A program made the position numbers and the translations under genes. This document shows positions 7,553-15,388 of a DNA stretch of 64,000 nucleotides, in pieces (positions within the stretch are counted from its first letter, which is position 1; every line of letters begins with the position of its first letter). The DNA is from Streptomyces sp. NRRL B-1140 (GTDB taxonomy: Bacteria > Actinomycetota > Actinomycetes > Streptomycetales > Streptomycetaceae). The DNA is taken from the NCBI RefSeq assembly GCF_001280065.1, contig NZ_LGEA01000101.1, forward strand, positions 62,001 to 126,000, in the 5' to 3' direction. The notes under the pieces are model-generated. The model made no database searches, had not been told where the DNA came from, and saw nothing but the letters and a program-made list of their open reading frames with translations.

Positions 7553-10129
7553 CTACACCCACGTCCGGGGGCGGTAACGATTGGCACGTTCCACCAGGTC
7601 GATCCTCTCCTCGCCGCCCCGCGCCAGCCGGGCCAGCGTGCGGTACGAGCGTTCCAGACCGAAACGCAGGCCCCGCTCGTCCAGGCCGCTGCCGAGCAGC
7701 GTCCGTCCCCCGGCGGCGGGAGGGGCGGAACCCTGGCCCCCGGAGAGTACCCAGTCCAGCGCGCAACCGAGGACTTCGGCCGCCAACTGTTCCCGGCGCG
7801 CCGGATCCAGACCGTACGCCTCCAGCGCCTCGACCTGCGCGGCGGCCGCCGCCAGATCCCCCGGGAACGCCGCGTCGGCCGCGGTCGCCGAGCGCTGCCG
7901 CAGCCGCGCCCGGACGGCCGCGACGCGCGCCGCCGTGTAGTGGATGGAGGACTCCGGGACCGACTCCAGCGTGCGTACGGCGCCGTGCCGGTCGCCGGTC
8001 GCCAGCTGGACGCGGGCCAGGCCGAACGCGGCGCTCACATGGCTCGGGTCGGTCGACCACACCAGCCGGTAGTACTCGGCGGCGTTGTCCGACTGGCCCA
8101 GCACCTCCGCGCACAGGCCCAGCGCCAGCTTGGGCGCGATCTCGCCCGGGAAGGCGTCGTAGATCGCGTCGAAGGCGAGGGCTGCCCCCTCGTCGTCGCC
8201 GGTCACCAGGGCGGCCAGACCCCGGTACCAGACCACCCGCCAGTCGTCGGGCCGCTCACCCTCCAGCGAGACCAGCGTCTGCAGTGCCGCGGCCGGATCG
8301 CCGGTCTCCAGCCAGGCCCGGATCCGCCGCAGCCGTGTCTCGATCGACGGGGCAGGGGCGGCCGCCAGGGCGCCGAGCAGCTCGCCCGGCGCCGAGGTCA
8401 TCAGACCTGCCAGGAAACCGGCGTTGGGGTCGGTCGGGTCGACGCGCGGGACGGGCAGGGCGAAGGCGGCGGCCGGGGCGTCGACGGGCTTCACGAGGCT
8501 GTGCGCGGGGCCGGGCCGCTGCGGGTCGGGCAAGGCGGCGGGAGGCGCGCCACGAGTCCGGGCCCGCGGAACCCGGGCCCCCAGGCGCGACACCTCGCCG
8601 TCCAGCCTCGGGAACAACTCCGTGTCCGTGACGCGCAGTTCCGGACCGAAGAGCGTGGACAGGGCGGGGCGGGCGCGGCCCGTCTGGAGTGAGACGACCT
8701 CCCGCAGCACACCCGTCAGCTGCTCGGACATCTCCTGCGCCGAGGCGAACCGGCGGGCCGGGTCGGGGTCCGTGGCACGGACCAGGAGCCGGTAGAACGA
8801 CTCGTACTGCCGGAAGACCTCGATGTGGTCGGGATCGGGCAGGGAGTCGGCGTAGACGTTCGTGTAACCCTGGAAGTCGAAGGTCATGACCGCGAGGGTG
8901 CGGGCGACGGTGTACAGGTCGCTCGCCACCGACGGGCCCACCTCGGCCACCTCCGGGGCCTGGTAGCCGACCGTGCCGTAGATGGCCGACTCCTCGTCGT
9001 CCATCCTGCGCACCGCGCCCATGTCGATCAGCTTGAGCTGGTCCTCGGTCTGGATGGCGTTGTCGACCTTGAAGTCGCAGTACAGCAGGTTGCGGCTGTG
9101 CAGGTGCCCGAGCGCCTCCAGCGCCTCGATGCCGTACGCGCAGGCCTGCTCCACCGGCAGCGGGTCGCGCCTGCCCTGCGGGGTGCGGCGGGCGTTGGCG
9201 ATCTCCTTGAGCGACTTGCCGCCGACGTACTCCATCACGATGTAGCCGTCGAGGGAGCCCGTGCGCTGGTCCAGGTGCTCCACGAAGTTGTAGATCCGCA
9301 CGATGTTGGCGTGCTCGATCTCCGCGAGGAACCTCCGCTCGGAGATCGCCGCGGCCATCGCGTCCTGGTCGCCGGTGTCCAGCAGGCCCTTCAGGACCAC
9401 CCACCGGTCGGACACGGCCCGGTCGACGGCGAGGTAGATCCAGCCGAGCCCGCCGTGCGCCAGGCAGCCGACCACCTCGTACTGGCCGTGCACGACGTCC
9501 AGGGCCTTCAGCTTCGGCACGAACGAGTACGGGTGCCCGCACTTGGTGCAGAAGCCCTCCGTGCGGCCCGGCCGGTCGCCGCGGGCCCGGCCCACCGGGG
9601 CGCCGCAGTCGGAGCGCGAGCAGAACCGCTTCCGCTCGGGCACCTCGGGGTTGTCCAGGACCATCTCGCGCGGGTCGGGCCGCGGGATCGGCGGCACCTG
9701 CACCAGCCCGGCGCCCAGCCGGCCCCGGGATCCCGAGCCGGTGGACGAGCCGGAGCTGCGCACCGACACCGAGCGGCCCGTCGACTTGCCCGACACAGAC
9801 CGCGACAGACGCCCCGATACCGAGCGGCGGGACTTCGACGACTGGGACGACGTCCGTGAACTGCGGCCGCTGGAGCGGGAACTGCCGCTGCCGGCGGATC
9901 CTCCCCGGCCCCCTGCGGTGACGCCGGTGGGAGGCGACCCGACCATGCCCGCGCCGGAGGGGGGACCCCCAGCCGCGACGACCGGGGCCAGACCGCAGGT
10001 GTCGCAGTACAGTTCACCGCCGCCGACGTCCTCGTACGTGCCCTCGCAATCCGGCCGCTGACAGGTGCGTGGCGGCCCGCCGGCCGGCTCGTGCGGTGCC
10101 CGGCTCATGGACTCCCCCTCGTCGCTCAT
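7553..10129 (-). CDS. pknG: PknG-like Ser/Thr protein kinase with zinc ribbons and TPRs
   Basis: 858 residues, longer than mycobacterial PknG (about 750). Order: zinc ribbon (C23, C28, C42, C45); Ser/Arg/Gly linker (about 78-137); second ribbon (C170, C175, C194, C197) as in the PknG rubredoxin-like motif; kinase domain (about 217-480) with Gly loop AHGGLGWIY, catalytic K247, catalytic loop CDFKVDN (D352) and DMG (D369) for DFG; C-terminal TPR region with FPGEIAPKLAL and SAAFGLAR. These segments match PknG closely. No membrane segment. Start: ATG 10129 overlaps the upstream stop (ATGA); an in-frame ATG at 10108 is the alternative. Known PknG senses amino-acid supply through GlnH/GlnX and phosphorylates FHA regulators of 2-oxoglutarate metabolism; here this is inferred from context. 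Confidence 0.93.
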   Translation of the reverse strand: MSDEGESMSRAPHEPAGGPPRTCQRPDCEGTYEDVGGGELYCDTCGLAPVVAAGGPPSGAGMVGSPPTGVTAGGRGGSAGSGSSRSSGRSSRTSSQSSKSRRSVSGRLSRSVSGKSTGRSVSVRSSGSSTGSGSRGRLGAGLVQVPPIPRPDPREMVLDNPEVPERKRFCSRSDCGAPVGRARGDRPGRTEGFCTKCGHPYSFVPKLKALDVVHGQYEVVGCLAHGGLGWIYLAVDRAVSDRWVVLKGLLDTGDQDAMAAAISERRFLAEIEHANIVRIYNFVEHLDQRTGSLDGYIVMEYVGGKSLKEIANARRTPQGRRDPLPVEQACAYGIEALEALGHLHSRNLLYCDFKVDNAIQTEDQLKLIDMGAVRRMDDEESAIYGTVGYQAPEVAEVGPSVASDLYTVARTLAVMTFDFQGYTNVYADSLPDPDHIEVFRQYESFYRLLVRATDPDPARRFASAQEMSEQLTGVLREVVSLQTGRARPALSTLFGPELRVTDTELFPRLDGEVSRLGARVPRARTRGAPPAALPDPQRPGPAHSLVKPVDAPAAAFALPVPRVDPTDPNAGFLAGLMTSAPGELLGALAAAPAPSIETRLRRIRAWLETGDPAAALQTLVSLEGERPDDWRVVWYRGLAALVTGDDEGAALAFDAIYDAFPGEIAPKLALGLCAEVLGQSDNAAEYYRLVWSTDPSHVSAAFGLARVQLATGDRHGAVRTLESVPESSIHYTAARVAAVRARLRQRSATAADAAFPGDLAAAAAQVEALEAYGLDPARREQLAAEVLGCALDWVLSGGQGSAPPAAGGRTLLGSGLDERGLRFGLERSYRTLARLARGGEERIDLVERANRYRPRTWV

Positions 10130-11463
10130 GCGCCCGGCCCCCTCCGGTCGTCCTCCGGCACGCCCTGCTCCGGCGGCCGCGGGCCCCCGCCGAGCAGCTC
10201 CGCTGCCGCGTGCTGGAAGCGCAGCACCGCCTGCTCCGCGGCGCGCAGGTCGCACGGCGCGCTCCACAGCATGCGGCGCGCCTTCTCGTACCGCTCCACC
10301 AGCAGTGTGTCCTCGGCGAAGCCGTGCCGGGCGACCTTCGCCTTGTACGCGTCGAGACGGCCGCGCAGCTCGGCGCGGACCGCCAGCGGTGCGGTGACCG
10401 CCGTCAACGACTCCCGGGCGCGCAGCAGTTCGTCCTCGGCCTTCTGCTCCAGCGACTCCAGCAGCGGGGACAGCCGGTGCCACTGTGCCTGTCTGCGGTA
10501 CTCGGCCGCCGCCGCCAGCTGCTCCTGCAGCACGGTCGGCGGTCCGCTGACCACCGGCACCTCCGTCGCCGCGATCTTCGCGAGGACCTCGCCGCGTGCC
10601 GTGCGCGCCTCGGCGAGCGTGCGGTCCGCGCGGCTGAGGATGTCCCGCAGCCGCACGATCCGCTTCTCGGCGTCCTGGCGGACCGTCAGCACGGCGTCGA
10701 TCTCCCGGCGTACGTCCTCAAGGGCGCGGGCCTCGCGGTCGTACACCGTCGTGTCCGGTCTGCCGCCGCCCGGCGCCGAACTGCCCTCCGCGGCCAGCCA
10801 GAACGCCAGCGGGTCCGAGACCACCTCCTCGCGCAGCCTGGTCAGGACCCGTGTGATGCGCTCCAGATCGTCACCGGCGGGGTGCTCGCCGGGGCGCACG
10901 CCGACCGAGTGGGCGAGCCGGCGGGTGCGCTGGAGCTCGGCCGCGAGCAGGTCTATCCGGGCCGGCAGCGCCGACCAGACCGCGTCCGCGGCGACCACCA
11001 TGTCCAGGCTCGCCGCGTACAGCTCGTTCATCCGGTCGACGAGGGTGCGCAGCGAGTGGCGTTCGCTGAGCTTGGTCGGACCGGCGTGCAGGGTCGGGGC
11101 GTTGGCCGTCGCCGTGGCGCTGCCCGCGACGGTGACCGAGTCGCCGTTCAGGAGCTCCGTCAGCTCCACCAGGTCCTCGCGGCTGGACCAGCGGCGGCGG
11201 GCCCGGATGTCCCGGGCGGAGCGCAGCGCGCCCGTGTACGCGTCGAAGTAGGTCCACAGCAGCGTGATCGACGCCTCCGTGGACGTCCAGTGCTCCTTTG
11301 TGACGCCGGTGAGCTCGGCGCCCTCCAGGAGTCTGCGGCCCGCGTGGTCCTGCAGGGCGAGGAGCGAGGTCTCGATCGCCTCGTGTTCCGCGCCGAGCCG
11401 CGCCAGCGCACGGTCCACCTCGTCCCGGTCCATCACCGGCCCGGTGGGTCCCGTGACGCCCAT
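10126..11463 (-). CDS. Coiled-coil protein of the PknG cluster
   Basis: 445 residues, almost entirely alpha-helical and charged, with heptad-like Leu spacing (for example LARLGAEHEAIETSLLALQ and REDLVELTELL). No signal peptide, membrane helix or enzyme motif. I do not recognise the family. It lies between the GlnH-like and PknG-like genes and overlaps the kinase start by 4 bp (ATGA), so its product is made in step with the kinase. A GAGAGG site sits 7 nt before the ATG. A linker or scaffold between the membrane sensor and the soluble kinase is a reasonable guess. The mycobacterial glnX-glnH-pknG operon has no such gene. Confidence 0.75.
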   Translation of the reverse strand: MGVTGPTGPVMDRDEVDRALARLGAEHEAIETSLLALQDHAGRRLLEGAELTGVTKEHWTSTEASITLLWTYFDAYTGALRSARDIRARRRWSSREDLVELTELLNGDSVTVAGSATATANAPTLHAGPTKLSERHSLRTLVDRMNELYAASLDMVVAADAVWSALPARIDLLAAELQRTRRLAHSVGVRPGEHPAGDDLERITRVLTRLREEVVSDPLAFWLAAEGSSAPGGGRPDTTVYDREARALEDVRREIDAVLTVRQDAEKRIVRLRDILSRADRTLAEARTARGEVLAKIAATEVPVVSGPPTVLQEQLAAAAEYRRQAQWHRLSPLLESLEQKAEDELLRARESLTAVTAPLAVRAELRGRLDAYKAKVARHGFAEDTLLVERYEKARRMLWSAPCDLRAAEQAVLRFQHAAAELLGGGPRPPEQGVPEDDRRGPGA

Positions 11464-11531
11464 CGATCACCTCTCGCTGCGGTCGTGCCCGTCGGGGCGT
11501 TCTCGGTCGTGGTCCGGCTGCGTGCCGGTCA

Positions 11532-12551
11532 TCAGCTCGTGCGGAGGTATTGCGGTGCCGGTGGTTCCGACTTCTTCGCATCCTTGCCCATGGTGGCCGC
11601 CAGCCATCGGTTGTACGACGCCTGCCAGCCGTTCGCGGTGTCCTTGCGGTAGTCGACCAGGATCTGGTTGACCCGGCGTACCAGATCGTCCGCGTCCCTC
11701 TTCATCGCCACGCCGTAGTAATCGGTAGTGAAGGCGTCGCCCTTGAGCTGGACCGTCGGATCCTGTGCCGCCTGGCTCGCCGCGAGCGCGCCGTCGGTGA
11801 CGACGGCGTCGACCTCACCGAGCTGCAGCCTGACCAGACAGTCGAGTTGGTTCGGGACGGCGGTGGATATGTCGGTGTCGGCGGGCAGTTCGCGGGCGTC
11901 CTTGTCCGCCTGCAGCCTGGAGTGGGCCGTGGAGCCGGACGCCGTGCAGATCTTGCGGCCCGTGAGCGTGTCGTCGTAGCCCTTGACGGGCGAGGTCTTC
12001 GGGGCCAGGACCTGCTGGCCCGTCTTGAAGTAGGGCGCGGAGAACGCCACGTCGTCGATGCGGTCGCATGCGATCGTCATCGTGCGGACGACCATGTCCA
12101 CGCGGTCGCCCTGGATCGCCGGGATGCGCTGGTCGGTGGGGATCGCCTTGAACTGGACGGCGTCCGGGTCGCCGAGGATGTCCTCGGCGATGCGGTGGAC
12201 CAGGTCGATGTCGAAGCCCTCGAGCTCCGCGGACTTGCCGCTGTTGGGGTCGCGGTAGCCCCACCGGAAGCTGTTCTGGTCGACGCCCACGATCAGTTTG
12301 CGCTTCCCGCCCTCGCGGTCCTTGATCTTCCGGATGGTGTCGCCGTCGGCGGAGGAGGGGGAGAGGGTCTGTTTCTCGGGGTCCTTGCAGTCCTTTTCCG
12401 CCTTGGTCTCGGCGGTCCAGGTGGTCGCGGTGGTGTTCCGGGCCGGCGTCGCGTCCGTGGTGAGCGGCAGGCAGAGGGCCACCAGCGCCACCAGGGCGCA
12501 GACGACTGCCATCGCGGTCACCCCGCCCCAGCCCTTGAGCGTGTCTCGCAC
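11532..12551 (-). CDS. glnH: GlnH-like amino-acid-binding protein
   Basis: 339 residues. One N-terminal hydrophobic helix (about 11-31), then a periplasmic-binding-protein type 3 fold: KLIVGVDQNSFRWGY, GFDIDLVHRIAEDI, TMTIACDRIDDVAFSAPYF, and CLVRLQLGEVDAVVTDGALAA. These segments mark glutamate/glutamine/aspartate binding proteins. No canonical lipobox cysteine follows the helix, so it may be held by an uncleaved anchor. No ABC permease or ATPase lies nearby; its partners are the GlnX-like protein and PknG, as in mycobacteria, where GlnH is a sensor rather than a transporter part. The GTG start at 12551 has GGGAGGA 6 nt upstream; much longer open-frame extensions are rejected. Confidence 0.88.
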   Translation of the reverse strand: MRDTLKGWGGVTAMAVVCALVALVALCLPLTTDATPARNTTATTWTAETKAEKDCKDPEKQTLSPSSADGDTIRKIKDREGGKRKLIVGVDQNSFRWGYRDPNSGKSAELEGFDIDLVHRIAEDILGDPDAVQFKAIPTDQRIPAIQGDRVDMVVRTMTIACDRIDDVAFSAPYFKTGQQVLAPKTSPVKGYDDTLTGRKICTASGSTAHSRLQADKDARELPADTDISTAVPNQLDCLVRLQLGEVDAVVTDGALAASQAAQDPTVQLKGDAFTTDYYGVAMKRDADDLVRRVNQILVDYRKDTANGWQASYNRWLAATMGKDAKKSEPPAPQYLRTS

Positions 12552-12580
12552 GGTCGTTCCTCCCTTCGCGCCTGGCCCGT

Positions 12581-14032
12581 TCACCGGTACTCCGACAGTC
12601 TGCGGCCGATGCCCAGGACCGCGCCGGCGGCGCCCAGCACCGCCAGTACGGCCACACCGGCCGGCATGCCCGTCAGCGCGTCGCGGCCGTCGCCCGCCGC
12701 GCGCTTGAACTCCGTCTCCTCGTGCGCGAGTGCCGTGCGCAGGTTCTCGTCGACGCTGTCGAAGCACTCTCCGGTCGTGTCCTTGTCGCCGATGACCCGT
12801 TTCAGCGCCTGCTGGTAGTTGCCGTACTCGTCCTGCTGGCGGGCCGCTGCGTGGCGCTTCTTCCACACCCGCATGTTGCCCGTGGCGGCGCTGACGGGAC
12901 GCTCGCCCGAGGTGTCGTCGGCCAGCTTCTCGGCTGCCGCCAGGTGGGTGGCGAGAGCCTTGATGTCCTCGCCGAAGTCGTAGTCGTAGGCGTCGTACGT
13001 CTTCTCGCCGACCTTCTTCGTCTCCGCGCCGCGGGCCACCAGGGTCAGGTTCTCGTTGCCCCGGGCCTTCAGGGAGGCGATGCGCGCGTCGTGCAGCACC
13101 TTCAGTGAGCGGACCCCGTGGTCGAAGGAGTCGTTCAGGCCCGCGCGGGCGACGGTGTGGCCGACGACCAGCCACAGCAGCACGACCGTCGCCGTGGCGG
13201 TGGCGGCCACCAGGCCGTGGTTCAGGACCCTGTTCGTGCGCTGGTAGTTGCGGTGCTGGGCCCAGGCGAGGGCGGCCAGGGCGGCGACGCCGAGGGCGAT
13301 GGCGGCCCAGGGGTAGGGCGTGGCCGCGGCGTAGTCCGCGCCGAGGCGCTGGTTCTCCTTCTTGTACAGGTCCTCCGCCGCCGGGAGCATCTGCTCCTGC
13401 ATCTTCTCGTTGGCGTAGCGGAGGTAGGCGCCGCCGACGGGGAAGCCCTGCCGGTTGTAGGTGCGGGCGCGCTCCACCAGGCCCTTGTACTCCGGGAGGA
13501 GTCGGTTGAGCTCGGCGATGGTCGCCGTGGACGGCGAGTTCGGTTCGGCGTTCGCGGCGGCGTTGACGAGCTTCTCCGCGGCGGTGCGGATGTCGCGCTC
13601 GTAGCGGTCGCGGGTGGCGGCCGGTTCCTGGCCGCCGGCGAGGAAGCCGCTGGATGCGGCGGTGTTGGCGTCCGCGAGGGAGCGGTAGATGTCGGCGGCG
13701 TCCGAGCTGAGGGGCTGGCTGCGGGTGAGGACGTCGTCGGCGGCGGCCGCCCGGTCGGTCATCTGCCAGGCGGTGACGGAGCCGAAGGCGATGACGAGGA
13801 GGGCCAGCAGGGCGCCGATGATGCGCAGGCGTCCGGGCTCGGTGGTGGCGGCGGAGCGGAGTTGGTCGAGACCCTCGGCGAAGGCGGTGCGGCGGGGGCC
13901 TGTCGGGGGGCTCGGGGGCGCGGGAGCGTTTCCCGTGGGCCGGGTGGGGGGCGCTGCCTGTGCCGGGACCGCCGGCAGGACGGGCAGGGCCGGACCTGGT
14001 GGTGGCGGGCTGCTCTTCGGCGTGTGCGTCAC
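12581..14032 (-). CDS. glnX: GlnX-like four-helix membrane signal transducer
   Basis: 483 residues. A Pro-rich cytoplasmic N terminus (1-45), then four membrane segments at about 70-88, 241-258, 273-292 and 456-476, giving two large helical extracytoplasmic loops of about 150-160 residues each. This topology, and its place directly before glnH in a pknG cluster, match GlnX, which carries the GlnH signal across the membrane to PknG. Some database tools may call it a secreted or hypothetical protein. Start: GTG 14032 is preceded by GGGGGAGG at 5 nt; an in-frame ATG at 14053 has no good site. It is the first gene of the cluster, so its promoter lies in 14033-14422. Confidence 0.8.
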   Translation of the reverse strand: MTHTPKSSPPPPGPALPVLPAVPAQAAPPTRPTGNAPAPPSPPTGPRRTAFAEGLDQLRSAATTEPGRLRIIGALLALLVIAFGSVTAWQMTDRAAAADDVLTRSQPLSSDAADIYRSLADANTAASSGFLAGGQEPAATRDRYERDIRTAAEKLVNAAANAEPNSPSTATIAELNRLLPEYKGLVERARTYNRQGFPVGGAYLRYANEKMQEQMLPAAEDLYKKENQRLGADYAAATPYPWAAIALGVAALAALAWAQHRNYQRTNRVLNHGLVAATATATVVLLWLVVGHTVARAGLNDSFDHGVRSLKVLHDARIASLKARGNENLTLVARGAETKKVGEKTYDAYDYDFGEDIKALATHLAAAEKLADDTSGERPVSAATGNMRVWKKRHAAARQQDEYGNYQQALKRVIGDKDTTGECFDSVDENLRTALAHEETEFKRAAGDGRDALTGMPAGVAVLAVLGAAGAVLGIGRRLSEYR

Positions 14033-14422
14033 TGTGACCTCCCCCGTGGTCATCCGTCGCCGCAAGTATCGCTGCCGGGACTGACATCCGCACCGGCCTT
14101 GCCCTGATCTTGATCGGATCGCAGCGTGGCGCACCACCCCCAGGCGCCACGCCTTGTCCTGGAACACGAACGGGGAGGGTGTTCGGTTCCCGTGGCGCCG
14201 GGTGGGGGTGCGGGTGGCCGCGCGGATCGCCGGGTGTGGGTCGGGGCCGCGCCGGGGGTGTCCGTCCTCGGAACGGCGCGATGGGGTGTCACACCGACTG
14301 ACTGGTGTTGACGCGCCAACCGCTGCGGGCGGACACCCTCCCCGGCACGGCCCCTTCTCGCCGTACGCGGGTGCGGGCGCGTCTCGGCTCGGACCGGCCA
14401 CACGGACGACGGCCCGGGTGAC
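14033..14422. promoter_or_regulatory. 390-bp intergenic region upstream of the glnX cluster
   Basis: No gene is supported. Short plus-strand frames here have no recognisable content or ribosome binding site. It must hold the promoter of the seven-gene minus-strand glnX-FHA cluster and the end of the csn operon. A minus-strand GATACT (14070-14065) could be a -10 element but lacks a convincing -35. A short dyad, GGTGT-C-ACACC (14285-14295), is operator-like. No strong terminator hairpin follows the kinase gene at 14423. Confidence 0.35.
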
Positions 14423-15388
14423 TCACACGCCGTAGTACCTCCGCAACCGCTCCTGCGCCCCCTCGCCCGGGCCCACCGTGTCCAGGCCCAGCAGCGCCGC
14501 CCCCAGGACCGGGCTCGCCGTCACGACTCGGGGGACCGCCTTCGGTGCGCGGTCGGTCAGCAGGCGTTCGATGGGGGCGTTCAGTCGGGCGTGCCGGGCC
14601 GCCAGGACGCCGCCACCGAGGAGGACCGGTGCCGGCTCGTCCAGGAGGTCCAGGCGGGTCAGGGCCACCACGGCCATGGAGACCACCTCCTCGGCCTGGC
14701 GCCGGATGATCGTCCGGGCGATCGTGTCTCCGTCGGCGGCCGTGGCGAAGAGGACGGGGGTCAGTTCGTGACGGCGGAGTGCGGGGATGTGCCCCAGGTG
14801 CAGCGCCTCGACGAGCGCGTACATGGAGGGCAGGGCGAAGTGGGCGGGGAGGGTGTGGGAGAGGGCGGTGGGGGCGCCGCGGCCGTCCTCGGCACGGGAC
14901 GCGTGCCAGAGGGCCTCCTCGGACAGGCCCCAGCCGCCGCCCCAGTCGCCCGAGACCCTGCCCAGGGCCGGGAAGCGTGCCGTGCGGCCGTCGGGGCGCA
15001 TGCCCACGCAGTTGATGCCGGCGCCGCAGACGACCGCCACACCGCGGGGTTCGGTGACTCCGGCCCGCAGGATCGCGAAGGTGTCGTTGCGGACCGTCAC
15101 CGTCGCGCCCCAGGAGCGTGCCCGCAGTGCGGAGGCCAGGCTCTGCTCCTCGACGGGGAAGTCGGCGTTCGCCAGGCACGCCGAGACGTGGGTGACCGAC
15201 GTGAGTCCGGCGGTGGTGAGGGCCCGCCCCACCGTTTCCGCGAGGGTGTCCATCGCCGTGTCGATGCCCACGGCCGGGGGGCGGAAGCCGCCTCCGCGTG
15301 CCGTGGCGAGGACGTCCCCCTCCGCCGTCACGACCGCGACGTCCGTCTTGCTGTTGCCCGCGTCGATGGCGAGGACACGTGCGGTCAC
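14423..15388 (-). CDS. csnK: BadF/BadG-type sugar kinase (CsnK-like)
   Basis: 321 residues, an actin-fold kinase of the N-acetylglucosamine-kinase/BadF-BcrA ATPase family. Phosphate-1 motif LAIDAGNSKTDVAVV at the N terminus, TVRNDTFAILRAG and VAVVCGAGINCVG for the second phosphate loop, LGGGVL near 250. It should phosphorylate an amino sugar or amino-sugar oligosaccharide with ATP in the cytoplasm. Last gene of the csn-type operon; GTG start overlaps the GH4 stop (GTGA). In S. coelicolor the corresponding operon (csnR to csnK) serves chitosan-derived glucosamine oligosaccharides; the symbol is given by this gene order and is not proven. Confidence 0.82.
   Translation of the reverse strand: MTARVLAIDAGNSKTDVAVVTAEGDVLATARGGGFRPPAVGIDTAMDTLAETVGRALTTAGLTSVTHVSACLANADFPVEEQSLASALRARSWGATVTVRNDTFAILRAGVTEPRGVAVVCGAGINCVGMRPDGRTARFPALGRVSGDWGGGWGLSEEALWHASRAEDGRGAPTALSHTLPAHFALPSMYALVEALHLGHIPALRRHELTPVLFATAADGDTIARTIIRRQAEEVVSMAVVALTRLDLLDEPAPVLLGGGVLAARHARLNAPIERLLTDRAPKAVPRVVTASPVLGAALLGLDTVGPGEGAQERLRRYYGV

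Noticed and set aside
11532..14150. 872-codon extension of the GlnH-like gene
   Set aside because: The added part is out-of-frame GlnX coding sequence; a good ribosome binding site marks the GTG at 12551.
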